Source: Neptunicoccus cionae
GTDB lineage: Bacteria; Pseudomonadota; Alphaproteobacteria; Rhodobacterales; Rhodobacteraceae
Direction: 5' to 3'
Assembly: GCF_014643735.1 (NCBI RefSeq)
Contig: NZ_BMKA01000003.1
Coordinates: 540,000-603,999, forward strand
Length of the DNA stretch: 64,000 nucleotides
Shown: positions 26,810-36,344 of the stretch, piece by piece
How the letters are laid out: every line of letters starts with the position of its first letter
Position numbering within the stretch: position 1 is the stretch's first letter
Position numbers and translations under genes: made by a program
The notes under the pieces: generated by a model
Databases searched by the model: none
Seen by the model: only the letters and a program-made list of their open reading frames with translations
What the model was told of the DNA's origin: nothing

Positions 26810-26833
26810 TTTGAGTATTTTTGGAACATTGAA
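26810..26833. repeat. 24-bp intergenic repeat, copy 1
   Basis: TTTGAGTATTTTTGGAACATTGAA lies between the stop codons of two convergent genes. It is identical to positions 46575-46598 at 23 of 24 bases (T for C at the twelfth base). Confidence 0.75.
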
Positions 26834-26844
26834 ACAGGCTGGGG

Positions 26845-27312
26845 TTAGCTGGCGGCTTTTTCTGCTTTCTTGATCCAGCGTCCGTCTTCTTGTGCCCAGT
26901 ATTGCGCGGCGATGCCTGCCCCTGTGAGGGCTTTCCAGTCTTCCCGCGCAGCAGTCAGTTCTTCGGTATTGTTACCATCAAACATCAGGCAGACGCGGGC
27001 GTAGCGGGCGACTTCTTCGGCGGTGGTTTTTGCCCCGTCCGTCAGCAGTAATATTTCGGCATTGTTGGGATTATCCTCTGACAGGGTCAGCAGGATCGGT
27101 TGGTCGCTGTCATTGGGTCCTCCGGCAATGCCGTGGGGCAGAAAAGATTCCTCGCGGTATTGCCAGAGTGCTGCATCCAGATGTTGCAGTTTGCCTTCTT
27201 CCCTGCCCCGCACCAGTGCGCGCCACGGTTTAGCGCGCACTTTCTCCAGCAGATCAGGCAGGGCCTGTTCCAAACGGGAGCGGGTCAGGTGATAGAAGAA
27301 AACCTCAGCCAT
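26845..27312 (-). CDS. holC: DNA polymerase III subunit chi
   Basis: Clamp-loader accessory subunit that links DNA polymerase III to SSB. The 155-residue protein begins MAEVFFYHLTRSRLEQALPDLLEKV and has the chi pattern of a central hydrophobic core with QPILLT and AEILLLTDG, then RVCLMFDG. It ends with a C-terminal WIKKAEK helix. The start at 27312 gives an 8-base overlap with the end of pepA, supporting coupled translation; holC next to pepA is a widespread arrangement. Confidence 0.9.
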   Translation of the reverse strand: MAEVFFYHLTRSRLEQALPDLLEKVRAKPWRALVRGREEGKLQHLDAALWQYREESFLPHGIAGGPNDSDQPILLTLSEDNPNNAEILLLTDGAKTTAEEVARYARVCLMFDGNNTEELTAAREDWKALTGAGIAAQYWAQEDGRWIKKAEKAAS

Positions 27313-28780
27313 CGGCCTGTTCGTAATTGTCCGCAATCAGACGATCGAGCGCGCGAACACCCCAGCCTGTCGCACCCGCAGGGGCCAGTGCCGTTGCAGA
27401 TTTGATCGAGGCCACACCCGCGATATCAAGGTGAATCCACGGCATACCCGGTTCCACAAAGCGTTGCAGGAACTGGCCCGCCGTGATCGAACCAGCCGCG
27501 CGTCCGCCGGTGTTTTTGATATCTGCAATGCGGGATTTGATCAGCGTGTCATACGCATCCCCAAGCGGCATCCGCCATGCGCCTTCGGATTCGTCACCGG
27601 CAGCTTTGAGGAAGCGGTTGCACAGTTCGTCGTTGTTAGAGAACACACCGGCGTTTTCATGGCCCAGCCCGATGATGATCGCACCGGTCAGTGTCGCAAG
27701 GTTGATCATGCCCACAGGCGCGTATATTTTTTGCGCGTACCAGAGCACATCTGCCAACACCAAACGCCCTTCGGCATCGGTGTTGATCACCTCAATCGTG
27801 TCGCCCTTCATAGAGGTCACAACATCGCCGGGACGTTGTGCTTTGCCATCGGGCATGTTTTCCACCAGCCCAACAAGACCGACGACATTGGCCTTCGCCT
27901 TACGCAGCGCCAGTGTTTTCATTACACCAGCGACAACGCCTGCGCCGCCCATGTCCATTGTCATGTCTTCCATGCCGCCAGCGGGTTTCAGGCTGATGCC
28001 ACCGGTGTCAAAGACAACGCCCTTGCCCACCAGCGCGAAGGGTTGTTCGTCCCCACCGCCGGTCCATTCCATCACAACAATCTTGGATGGGCTGACAGAT
28101 CCCTGCCCCACACCGAGCAGTGCGTGCATGCCGAGTTCTTCCATCTTGGCCTCTTCCAGCACAGTGACTTTCAGACCAAGCGCTTCCATTTCGCTAAGAC
28201 GATTGGCAAATTCTGTGGTGGTCAGCACGTTTGCAGGCTCGTTCACCAGATCGCGTGTCATGAACACGCCCTCGTTCGCGGCCTGACGGGAGGCATAGGC
28301 GGCTTTGGTCTCTTCGACATTATTCACCAGAACGGTCAGCCCGCCCTGATCGGTCTTCTCGCCCGATTTATGATCATTGAAATCATACGCCCGCAGCACG
28401 TAGCCCTGCACCACATCCCCAGCGGCGCGGTTTGCGCCTGCCAGCAGCATTGCGTCGGATTTGCCGACCGCTTTGGCCGCATCTGCACCGGCTTTACGCG
28501 CTACAGCCGCATCCGCCTTACGACCGAGTTTTACGATGACGATGGCTTTGGCAGCGATATTGGCGGGGAAGTCCATCACCTGAACCGCGCCGGCTTTCAT
28601 GTTTTCAAAGGCCTCTGATTCGGAGAAACGCGCCAGCACGCCTTTGGCCAGTTTGTTCACCCGGCGGGACAGCGGGTCCAATCCGCCCGCAGGCGTGAGG
28701 AAACAAACGATTTTGCCTTCGAATGCGTCGATCCGGTCCAGATCGGTTTCCACAAAGTCAGGAGAGATGGGAGAAGTCAT
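27305..28780 (-). CDS. pepA: Leucyl aminopeptidase (M17)
   Basis: Dinuclear zinc or manganese aminopeptidase of the cytosol. The 491-residue protein has an N-terminal macro-like domain and the C-terminal catalytic domain, with the signature NTDAEGRLVLAD (metal ligands Asp and Glu), GKGVVFDTGGISLKP (Lys and Asp ligands) and MDMGGAG. The length is standard. It diverges from lptF with about 130 bases between the starts. holC overlaps its 3' end. Confidence 0.96.
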   Translation of the reverse strand: MTSPISPDFVETDLDRIDAFEGKIVCFLTPAGGLDPLSRRVNKLAKGVLARFSESEAFENMKAGAVQVMDFPANIAAKAIVIVKLGRKADAAVARKAGADAAKAVGKSDAMLLAGANRAAGDVVQGYVLRAYDFNDHKSGEKTDQGGLTVLVNNVEETKAAYASRQAANEGVFMTRDLVNEPANVLTTTEFANRLSEMEALGLKVTVLEEAKMEELGMHALLGVGQGSVSPSKIVVMEWTGGGDEQPFALVGKGVVFDTGGISLKPAGGMEDMTMDMGGAGVVAGVMKTLALRKAKANVVGLVGLVENMPDGKAQRPGDVVTSMKGDTIEVINTDAEGRLVLADVLWYAQKIYAPVGMINLATLTGAIIIGLGHENAGVFSNNDELCNRFLKAAGDESEGAWRMPLGDAYDTLIKSRIADIKNTGGRAAGSITAGQFLQRFVEPGMPWIHLDIAGVASIKSATALAPAGATGWGVRALDRLIADNYEQADG

Positions 28781-28912
28781 TGAACGCCCTTTTCGTTTTG
28801 CGTGTTTTTCCCCGATTTAACGTTTTTCAGCCGATTTGACCACCTGCGTCTGTTGCCTGCCGAAAAAATGCGTTAGATCAGGTGGACTTGGAGAAACCAG
28901 AGGTCTGCACAG

Positions 28913-30022
28913 GTGAAACGCATCGACAGGTATGTTCTGCGCCAGTTGTTGGGGCCGTTTCTGTTTTTCATGGTGATCTTCGGCGGTATTTTATGGCTGA
29001 ACCAAGCACTGCGTATTGTCGATGTGGTGATCAGCAACGGGCAATCGGGGCGCGTGTTTGCAGAACTGTCGCTGTATCTGCTGCCTAAAGTACTGGAGAC
29101 GGTTGTCCCTGTCGCTGCCTTTGCCTGCGCAATTTACCTGACCAACCGGCTTTATGCAGAATCCGAACTGGTGGTGTTCATGGGGGTTGGCCACGGTCCG
29201 GCCAATGCGACAAGGCCCTACTTTGTTTTTGGCATGTTCTGTTTCCTTTTGATGAGCCTTCTCACCCATTTGGCTACGCCATGGTCGCTCTCGACTTTTC
29301 AGGATCGTCAGTATGAGATCAGCAAGGAGTATCTGACACAGTTTATCGTCGCGGGGGAGTTTGCCAGTCCGGCCGACGGCGTCACGATCTTTTTCGGGGA
29401 CACCACGCCAGAGGGCAATTTGCGGGATGTTCTGATCAATGACCGCCGCGACGAAACTGTCATCGTGACCCATACGGCGGCTTCGGGACAGCTTATTTCG
29501 TCTGAAAACAAACCCAAGCTGGTGCTGTTTGAGGGATCGATCCAACAGTTCGAACCAGAGCCACGCACGCTCAGCACCATACAGTTTGACAGTCTGAGTT
29601 ATGACCTCAGCCAGTTTGCCAAAACCATCGGCGCACGCTCGGTTTCGGCGCGCGAACAATACAGCTGGAACCTGTCGGAGGCCCGAACCGAAGGCGCGAT
29701 GCTGGAATTCCACGACCGTTTGGTGAAGTCCCTGCTGGCAATTATCGTTCCCGTTCTTGGCGCGGTCGTCCTGCTGTCCGCAGGCTTCAGTCGCAGTGGC
29801 TTTTTCCTGCGTATCGCGCTTGGTGTTGTATTTATGGTGGCGATCAACTCTGCCAGAGGCGTCTTTCAGGGGATGGTTGAGGAAACACCTGATGCATGGC
29901 CGCTGCTATATGTGCCGGTGCTCGTCGCGTTTCTTGCGGTTCTATTCATGATCCGCATGGGTCAGGCACCGTGGAAATCGGGCCTGCGCGGTTTGTTGTT
30001 TCCAAACAGAGGCCTGTCATGA
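28913..30022 (+). CDS. lptF: LPS export permease LptF
   Basis: Inner-membrane permease subunit of the LptB2FG transporter that extracts LPS from the inner membrane. The 369-residue protein has the YjgP/YjgQ layout: three N-terminal helices, a periplasmic beta-jellyroll domain (about 125-265), and three C-terminal helices. The beginning KRIDRYVLRQLLGPFLFFM is typical. It starts with GTG; AGAGG at 28899-28903 is the ribosome binding site. Its stop overlaps the lptG start (ATGA). It is first in a run of outer-membrane biogenesis genes. Confidence 0.93.
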   Translation: MKRIDRYVLRQLLGPFLFFMVIFGGILWLNQALRIVDVVISNGQSGRVFAELSLYLLPKVLETVVPVAAFACAIYLTNRLYAESELVVFMGVGHGPANATRPYFVFGMFCFLLMSLLTHLATPWSLSTFQDRQYEISKEYLTQFIVAGEFASPADGVTIFFGDTTPEGNLRDVLINDRRDETVIVTHTAASGQLISSENKPKLVLFEGSIQQFEPEPRTLSTIQFDSLSYDLSQFAKTIGARSVSAREQYSWNLSEARTEGAMLEFHDRLVKSLLAIIVPVLGAVVLLSAGFSRSGFFLRIALGVVFMVAINSARGVFQGMVEETPDAWPLLYVPVLVAFLAVLFMIRMGQAPWKSGLRGLLFPNRGLS

Positions 30023-31119
30023 CCCTTTACCTCTATTTCGCCAAACGGTTTTTGGGAGCATTTGTGCGCGTCTTTGCGGTGCTGGCGTTGTTGATCTTTG
30101 TGCTGGAAACCCTTGAAAACATTCGCGGGTTGTCCAAGCACGGAGTTGATTTCGCCCATGCAGCATGGCTCGCGGCATTCAGTTCGCCCGAACTGGTTTT
30201 GCAGGCGATGCCGATCATCGTCATGCTTGGCGGGCTGACTTTTTGCGTCGGGCTGGCGCGTTCGAACGAATTTGTGGTCACGCGCGCTGTGGGGGTTTCG
30301 GCCCTTAAGGCGATGGTGGCACCCGCCCTGAGCGCCTTTGCGCTCGGGCTGGCGGCGATGCTGGTTCTGAATCCGCTGTCGGCATTTTTTGCGATCCAGC
30401 ATGACAGTTTGGAGGACGCTTTCACCAACGCCGGCACGAAAACAGTTTCCTTTAGCGAGGACGGTTTCTGGCTGCGGCAAAAGGATGTGGACGGCCATAC
30501 CGTGATCCACGCCGAAAGTGCTAATTCGCGGGGCACCAGCCTGCGTGGTGCAACAGCGTTGGAGTTTGACGCCGAGGGGCAGATCGTGTCGCGGCTATAC
30601 TCCCGCACAGCGATCCTTAGAGAAGGTGAATGGGTCTTTACCAACGGTAAATACTGGCGCACGGACCGTAGCACCGCCAACCCCGAAAGCACCTCGGAGG
30701 TTTTTGAAATCAAGCGGTTTGCGACAGACATCACGCCGGAACAGATATTGGAAGGATACCCCAAGCCCGAAGCCGTGCCGTTGTGGGACAAGTGGCGCAC
30801 CATCCGCGTTATTGGCGATGCGGGCTTTTCGACCCTGCCCCACCGGATCCACCTGAATATGGAACTGGCGCGCCCGCTGATGTTGATGGCAATGATGATT
30901 ATCGGCGCCGCATTTACCTTGCAAAATGCCCGAATGGGCAACCTCGGGGTTTCTGTGTTTATTGCGCTAATTTGTGGTTTTTCACTCTACTTCCTACAAA
31001 ATCTTGCTATGACTTTGGGAGAAGCGGGGGAGATTCCCGTTTTCGCGGCGGCGTGGGCGCCTCCGCTTGCTGCTAACTTGTTTGCCGTGGGGTTGTTCCT
31101 CAGTTTTGAGGACGGGTAA
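30019..31119 (+). CDS. lptG: LPS export permease LptG
   Basis: Second permease of the LPS extractor. The 366-residue protein shows the same six-helix plus jellyroll architecture as LptF: MTLYLYFAKRFLGAFVRVFAVL at the start, the periplasmic domain about 130-270, and helices containing LMLMAMMIIGAAFTL near the end. The start codon overlaps the lptF stop; the frame extends further upstream only as an artefact. lptD begins three bases after its stop. The ATPase lptB is not in this window. Confidence 0.93.
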   Translation: MTLYLYFAKRFLGAFVRVFAVLALLIFVLETLENIRGLSKHGVDFAHAAWLAAFSSPELVLQAMPIIVMLGGLTFCVGLARSNEFVVTRAVGVSALKAMVAPALSAFALGLAAMLVLNPLSAFFAIQHDSLEDAFTNAGTKTVSFSEDGFWLRQKDVDGHTVIHAESANSRGTSLRGATALEFDAEGQIVSRLYSRTAILREGEWVFTNGKYWRTDRSTANPESTSEVFEIKRFATDITPEQILEGYPKPEAVPLWDKWRTIRVIGDAGFSTLPHRIHLNMELARPLMLMAMMIIGAAFTLQNARMGNLGVSVFIALICGFSLYFLQNLAMTLGEAGEIPVFAAAWAPPLAANLFAVGLFLSFEDG

Positions 31120-31122
31120 GTC

Positions 31123-33300
31123 ATGATACGTTGGGCATTGTTGTTTCTTTTTGCCACTAGCGCGCCTATCGCCCTGACGGGTGTTCCGGCCGCCAAAGCA
31201 CAGACCGCGGGCCTTGGGATTTCCCCGAATGCTGAAACCAGTCGCCCGATTTCTTTAATTGCTGACACGGTAAGTTTCGACCCTACCACAGGCGTCCTGA
31301 CCGCTTCGGGCAATGTACAGGTATTCCGGGGCACTCAGGTTCTGGCAACCGAGCGACTGATCTATGACCAGCGCAATCGCCACCTTTCCGTTCCGGGGTC
31401 AATGACCCTGACAGACGGTGAAGATGTGGTCACCCGCGCTACGGGTGCGGAATTGGATACCGATCTGGAAAACGGATTGATTGAAGGTGCCGAGCTGTTG
31501 ATCCAGCAGCAATTGCAACTGGTCAGCGAGCGGATGCACCGTCAAAACGGTGCGTTCAAAGTGCTTGATAAAGTGGTTGCCACAAGCTGTCAGGTTTGTG
31601 CCAAATACCCTGTTCCATTCTGGAAAATCCGCTCCCGTCGGGTGATCCACGACGAAGAAGCCCGCCAGCTTTACTTTGAAAATGCCACACTCGATGTGGT
31701 AGGGATACCGGTGGCCTATGTGCCGAACCTGCGGGTGCCTGAACCGGGCGTCAACCGAGCCAAAGGGATGCTGGTGCCCAAATTCTCCTCCTCCAACACG
31801 CTCGGCTACGGGATGGAAATTCCCTATTACTGGCCGCTTGGGGATCATGCGGATCTGACGCTGACCACACAGGTTTATTCCAAAGGCGCGTTTCTGGTTA
31901 ACCCCGAATATCGCCGCTACGTGAAAAACGGCTATTTTGAAATTGATTCCTACCTGACGCTGGCCGACGATCTAGAGGATACCACGACACGTTCTTCCCT
32001 GACGGCGACTGGCCTGTTCCAGCTGCCAAACGAGATCGAGCTGGAGTTTCAGGTTGATGTCGCCTCGGACAATGATTTTCGCGACGACTATGGGATCGGA
32101 AAGGATGACGAAGACCGCCTGACATCCTTTGTTACCCTGCGCCGGACCCGCAAGAACTCTTTCGCCAGCATAAGCGCGTCTTATATCCAAAGCTTGCGCA
32201 CGAATGAGATCGATCAGGAAATTCCGCTGGTCTTCCCCGAAATATATGGTCGCAAAACGTGGCGTGATCCGGTGTTTGGCGGCAAACTGGCGCTGACCGC
32301 GCAATCCGTAACCTTGCTGCGCGAAGACGACAGCCGGTTCGCCCGCGCCGGAATTGTGGCGGAGTGGAGCAATGACTGGTACCTGCGCAACGGCCTTATC
32401 GTATCCGCCTATACCGGTGTCGCCGCCAGCACATACCTGACCGAGAACATCACCGGTTACAGCGATGGCACCCTCACAGAGACAATCCCCACCGCAGCCA
32501 TAGACCTGCGCTGGCCTCTGTCCCGTCAGAATGGGTCTGTAACCCATGTGATCGAACCACGGGTGCAACTGGTCTGGTCCCCGGATGAGGCACGCTCGAA
32601 CCCCAATGAGGACAGCGTGCAGCTGAACTTTGAGGAAACCAACCTGTTTTCATACAACCGCTTTCCGGGGTTTGATGAATCCGAACGGGGATTGCGTGCG
32701 AATGTGGGCGTGTCCTACACCCGCTACAATCCCAAAGGCTGGTCTTATGGTCTGACCCTTGGGCGGGTCTACCGCTTGAAAGATTTAAACCAGTTCGGTT
32801 CGGGCACAGGGCTTGATGGTCGCCACTCTGATTACGTCAGTGCAATTTCCCTATCCTATCAAGACCATTTCGATTTCAGCAACCGTACGCTTTTTGACAA
32901 CGATTTCAGTGTGTCAAAGAACGAAGCCACACTGGAGATGGACTTTGACCGCGTTTCAACTGCGGCCACTTATATCTATCTGGAGCAGGATGTGGTCGCA
33001 GGCGCTTCGGACCGCAGCCATGAGGCATCTATGGAGCTGAGCTACCGGCGGAACGATTACTGGACCTACTCTGGTGAATGGCGGCAAAATCTGGAAACCG
33101 GCCATGCTACCAGCGGTGAATTCGGCGTGCGCTACGAGAACGAATGCGTCGCTGTGAACCTTTCGCTCTCGCTTGATTACGATAATGATGATGCGGTAAG
33201 CACAACGCGCGAGGTCGGCCTGACAGTGGAACTGGCCGGACTGGGCAATAAAAAGAGAAACACAAAATATGCACGCAGATGTGCGGCATTAAGCGGGTAG
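31123..33300 (+). CDS. lptD: LPS assembly outer-membrane protein LptD
   Basis: Outer-membrane beta-barrel that inserts LPS into the outer leaflet. The 725-residue precursor has a Sec signal peptide ending near PAAKA (residue 26), an OstA-type periplasmic domain (about 30-150; ADTVSFDPTTGVLTASGNVQVF), and a large barrel. A C-x2-C pair is present (SCQVC), consistent with disulfide-linked assembly. It ends with an Arg/Lys-rich tail. surA follows directly, and lptF and lptG precede it. Confidence 0.93.
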   Translation: MIRWALLFLFATSAPIALTGVPAAKAQTAGLGISPNAETSRPISLIADTVSFDPTTGVLTASGNVQVFRGTQVLATERLIYDQRNRHLSVPGSMTLTDGEDVVTRATGAELDTDLENGLIEGAELLIQQQLQLVSERMHRQNGAFKVLDKVVATSCQVCAKYPVPFWKIRSRRVIHDEEARQLYFENATLDVVGIPVAYVPNLRVPEPGVNRAKGMLVPKFSSSNTLGYGMEIPYYWPLGDHADLTLTTQVYSKGAFLVNPEYRRYVKNGYFEIDSYLTLADDLEDTTTRSSLTATGLFQLPNEIELEFQVDVASDNDFRDDYGIGKDDEDRLTSFVTLRRTRKNSFASISASYIQSLRTNEIDQEIPLVFPEIYGRKTWRDPVFGGKLALTAQSVTLLREDDSRFARAGIVAEWSNDWYLRNGLIVSAYTGVAASTYLTENITGYSDGTLTETIPTAAIDLRWPLSRQNGSVTHVIEPRVQLVWSPDEARSNPNEDSVQLNFEETNLFSYNRFPGFDESERGLRANVGVSYTRYNPKGWSYGLTLGRVYRLKDLNQFGSGTGLDGRHSDYVSAISLSYQDHFDFSNRTLFDNDFSVSKNEATLEMDFDRVSTAATYIYLEQDVVAGASDRSHEASMELSYRRNDYWTYSGEWRQNLETGHATSGEFGVRYENECVAVNLSLSLDYDNDDAVSTTREVGLTVELAGLGNKKRNTKYARRCAALSG

Positions 33301-33314
33301 TTCAGGTGGTAGAT

Positions 33315-34526
33315 ATGAAATCAGTGGCAGTGGCTCTAATGGCAGGTCTGATGGCGGTTGCTTCCCCCGCATCTGCACAAAGCAGCAACCCTTACGGCGT
33401 GGCCATCAGGGTGAACGACAGCGTTGTCACCAACTTTGAGATCAATCAGCGGGTTCTGCTGCTACAGGCTTTTGGGACCACTGGCGACCTGCGTAAGACC
33501 GCTGAAGAACAGCTGATCGAGGACCGGCTGCGGCTGCAAGCAGCCAAACAGGCTGGCCTGACCGTGACCGAAGATGAGATCGAAGCCGGTGTCGCCGAAT
33601 TTGCTGGCCGCGCCAATCTGACCGGCGAGCAGCTTTACCAGTTTGTGGCCCAACGGGGCGCGGCGCGGGAAAGCATGCAAGATTTTGTGCGCGCCGGATT
33701 GTTATGGCGCAATCTGGTTCAAGCCCGCTTTGCAGGGCGCGCCAGCGTCAGCGACAGTGAAATTGACACCACGCTGAACCTGATCGTGGTGCGGCCTACC
33801 CAATCCATCCTATTCTCGGAAATCCGGCTGCCGCTGAACCAGCAAACCGATGCGCAGACGCTGGAGCTCGCCGATAGCCTGTCAAAGTCCATTCGAACCG
33901 AAGCCGCTTTTGCTGCCGCCGCACGCCGTTATTCCCGCGCGCCAAGCCGGGCCCGCAGTGGCCGCCTTGACTGGCTGCCCGTTGCACAGCTGCCCGCTGC
34001 ACTGGCCGGACAAATCATGGCGCTGCAACCGGGCGAAGTAACGGCCCCTGTCACACTAGGCGCGACCGTTGGCTTGTTCCAGCTGCGCGGCGTTCGCAAC
34101 GATCCTGCTTCTGCGGAACAAGTGATCTCTGTCAGCTATACCACCGTCAATATACCCGGCGAACCCGGTTCAGAACGCCTGCTGGCCGAAGCCACAGACC
34201 TGATTAACGACGTTGATACCTGCGATGACTTGCGGGCGGAATCCGAACGCTTTGCCGTGCCGGGGTATACAGATCACACCCAGACCATCGGCACAGTGCC
34301 GGATCATATTGCCGTGACACTCGCCAACCTCGACCGGCATGAAGCGAGTTATTACACCAACACAGCAGGCACGCTGAGCGTTGTGATGCTGTGTGACCGG
34401 ACCCGTGATTTGCCTGAAGGCACGCGCGACAATATCCGCAGCGGGTTGTTCAACCAACGGGTCAGCGCGCTTGGTCAGGGGTATCTGCAAGAGCTGAAAG
34501 GCGATGCGGTCATCGTTCGCCCATGA
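33315..34526 (+). CDS. surA: Periplasmic chaperone / peptidyl-prolyl isomerase SurA
   Basis: Chaperone for outer-membrane proteins such as LptD. The 403-residue precursor starts at the ATG at 33315 (MKSVAVALMAGLMAVASPASA signal peptide), followed by the SurA N-domain (VAIRVNDSVVTNFEINQRV), a parvulin-type PPIC region (about 150-255; ARRYSRAPSRARSGRLDWLP) and a C-terminal helix. The upstream in-frame ATG at 33279 lies inside lptD and would spoil the signal peptide. The stop overlaps pdxA (ATGA). Confidence 0.92.
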   Translation: MKSVAVALMAGLMAVASPASAQSSNPYGVAIRVNDSVVTNFEINQRVLLLQAFGTTGDLRKTAEEQLIEDRLRLQAAKQAGLTVTEDEIEAGVAEFAGRANLTGEQLYQFVAQRGAARESMQDFVRAGLLWRNLVQARFAGRASVSDSEIDTTLNLIVVRPTQSILFSEIRLPLNQQTDAQTLELADSLSKSIRTEAAFAAAARRYSRAPSRARSGRLDWLPVAQLPAALAGQIMALQPGEVTAPVTLGATVGLFQLRGVRNDPASAEQVISVSYTTVNIPGEPGSERLLAEATDLINDVDTCDDLRAESERFAVPGYTDHTQTIGTVPDHIAVTLANLDRHEASYYTNTAGTLSVVMLCDRTRDLPEGTRDNIRSGLFNQRVSALGQGYLQELKGDAVIVRP

Positions 34527-35512
34527 CCCAGTCCAGCCTACGGCCTATCGCGCTGACCAGCGGTGACCCTGCGGGTGTCGGACCGGAAATTACCCGCGCG
34601 GCATGGTCCGCGCTGAAGGACGAACTGTCCTTCTTTGTGATCGGTGACCCGCGCCATTTCCCAAGCGCCATAGAAATTTCCGCACCAGCGGAAGCACCCG
34701 CAGCAATGGCCGACGGCGTGCCTTTGCTGCCGTTGTCGTTTGCCGCCCCTGTGATCCCCGGACAACCGGACCACGCCAATGCGGCAGGCGTAATCGCGTC
34801 TATCGAACAGTCGGTCGCCTTCGCGAAGAACGGTAGTGCCAGCGCTGTGTGTACCAATCCGATCAGCAAGCAAGTCCTGATCGAAGGTGCTGGCTTCCCC
34901 CACCCCGGGCATACGGAGTTTCTGGCCGAACTCGGCGGTGTTGATCGTTCTGTGATGATGCTGACCGCACCGGAATTGTCTGTGGTGCCGGTCACGATCC
35001 ACATTCCGCTGGAGCAGGTAAAAACGGCGCTGACGGCTGCGCTGCTGGAAGACACCATCCGCATCACCCGCGCCGCCCTGATCCGCGATTTCGGCCTGAC
35101 TGCGCCGCGCATCGCGATTGCAGGTCTGAACCCCCACGCGGGTGAAGGCGGTGTTATGGGGCGCGAGGAGATCACCCTGATCGAACCCGTACTACAAAAG
35201 CTGCGCGCCGAAGGGATGGAAATCACCGCCCCCCTGCCTGCGGATACCATGTTCCATCCGGCAGCCCGCGCCAGCTATGATGTGGCGGTCTGCATGTATC
35301 ACGATCAGGCGCTTATCCCGATCAAAACACTGAATTTTTCGGCTGGCGTGAACGTGACACTCGGCCTGCCGTTCATCCGCACCTCCCCCGATCACGGCAC
35401 CGCCTTTGGCATCGCCGGACAGAGCATTGCGGATGCCACATCATTGATAGAGGCCCTGCGCCGTGCGCGCGATATGGCCCAAGCGAGGGCGCTTTATGAC
35501 GCTGAGCATTGA
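34523..35512 (+). CDS. pdxA: 4-hydroxythreonine-4-phosphate dehydrogenase
   Basis: NAD-dependent oxidation step in de novo pyridoxal phosphate synthesis. The 329-residue protein shows the PdxA patterns: [28 protein letters not shown]-like [21 protein letters not shown] with metal-binding His, [16 protein letters not shown], and [14 protein letters not shown]. The last 17 bases overlap the rsmA start, and the start overlaps surA. PLP made here is the cofactor of HemA and the aminotransferase further along. Confidence 0.95.
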   Translation: MTQSSLRPIALTSGDPAGVGPEITRAAWSALKDELSFFVIGDPRHFPSAIEISAPAEAPAAMADGVPLLPLSFAAPVIPGQPDHANAAGVIASIEQSVAFAKNGSASAVCTNPISKQVLIEGAGFPHPGHTEFLAELGGVDRSVMMLTAPELSVVPVTIHIPLEQVKTALTAALLEDTIRITRAALIRDFGLTAPRIAIAGLNPHAGEGGVMGREEITLIEPVLQKLRAEGMEITAPLPADTMFHPAARASYDVAVCMYHDQALIPIKTLNFSAGVNVTLGLPFIRTSPDHGTAFGIAGQSIADATSLIEALRRARDMAQARALYDAEH

Positions 35513-36341
35513 CGGACTCCCGCCCCTGCGGGAGGTGATCAACACCCATGACCTACGCGCCAAGAAATCGCTGGGGCAGAACTTTCTGCTGGATCTGAAC
35601 CTGACTGCAAAGATTGCGCGGCAGGCTGGCAATCTGACCACCTGCGATGTGCTTGAAGTCGGTCCGGGTCCGGGTGGTCTGACGCGGGCTTTGCTGTTGG
35701 AAGGCGCACGCAATGTTGTGGCGATCGAACAGGACCCACGCTGCCTGCCGGCCCTTGCCGAAGTGTCAGAGCATTACGACGGAAAGCTGACAGTGATTCA
35801 AGGCGATGCGCTGCAAATCAATCCTTGGGACCATCTGACGGCGCCTGTGCGGATCGTGTCGAACCTGCCCTACAATGTAGGCACAGAACTGCTGACCCGC
35901 TGGCTTTCGCCACCGGAATGGCCACCCTATTGGCAGTCTTTGACGCTGATGTTTCAAAAGGAAGTGGCGCAGCGGATCGTGGCAAAACCGGGCAGCAAAA
36001 CCTACGGCCGCCTGTCGATTCTCTCCCAGTGGCGCACGGATGCGCGGATCGTGATGGAGTTGCCGCCAGAAGCGTTCACGCCGCCCCCGAAGGTCACATC
36101 GTCTGTGGTGCATCTGGAGCGACTGGAAGAACCGAGATACCCTGCCGATCCGGTCTGGTTGTCGCGCACTGTTGCCAAGGCATTCGGCCAGCGGCGCAAG
36201 ATGTTGCGCGCCAGCCTGAAAGGGCTGGCACCGGATCTTGAGGACAGAATTGTGGCTGCGGGAATTAAACCGACGCAACGGGCCGAAGAGATCGACCTCG
36301 CCGGTTTTTGCGCCCTTAGCGAACAGCTTCGGGCGCAGTAG
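35496..36341 (+). CDS. rsmA: 16S rRNA (adenine1518/1519-N6) dimethyltransferase
   Basis: Also known as KsgA; dimethylates two adjacent adenosines of 16S rRNA. The 281-residue protein has [13 protein letters not shown], the SAM-binding [14 protein letters not shown], the catalytic [10 protein letters not shown], and [13 protein letters not shown]. The ATG at 35496 gives the expected N-terminus [14 protein letters not shown]. It overlaps the pdxA end by 17 bases, completing the lptF-to-rsmA transcription unit. The facing DUF4167 gene starts its stop codon three bases later. Confidence 0.95.
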   Translation: MTLSIDGLPPLREVINTHDLRAKKSLGQNFLLDLNLTAKIARQAGNLTTCDVLEVGPGPGGLTRALLLEGARNVVAIEQDPRCLPALAEVSEHYDGKLTVIQGDALQINPWDHLTAPVRIVSNLPYNVGTELLTRWLSPPEWPPYWQSLTLMFQKEVAQRIVAKPGSKTYGRLSILSQWRTDARIVMELPPEAFTPPPKVTSSVVHLERLEEPRYPADPVWLSRTVAKAFGQRRKMLRASLKGLAPDLEDRIVAAGIKPTQRAEEIDLAGFCALSEQLRAQ

Positions 36342-36344
36342 CCT

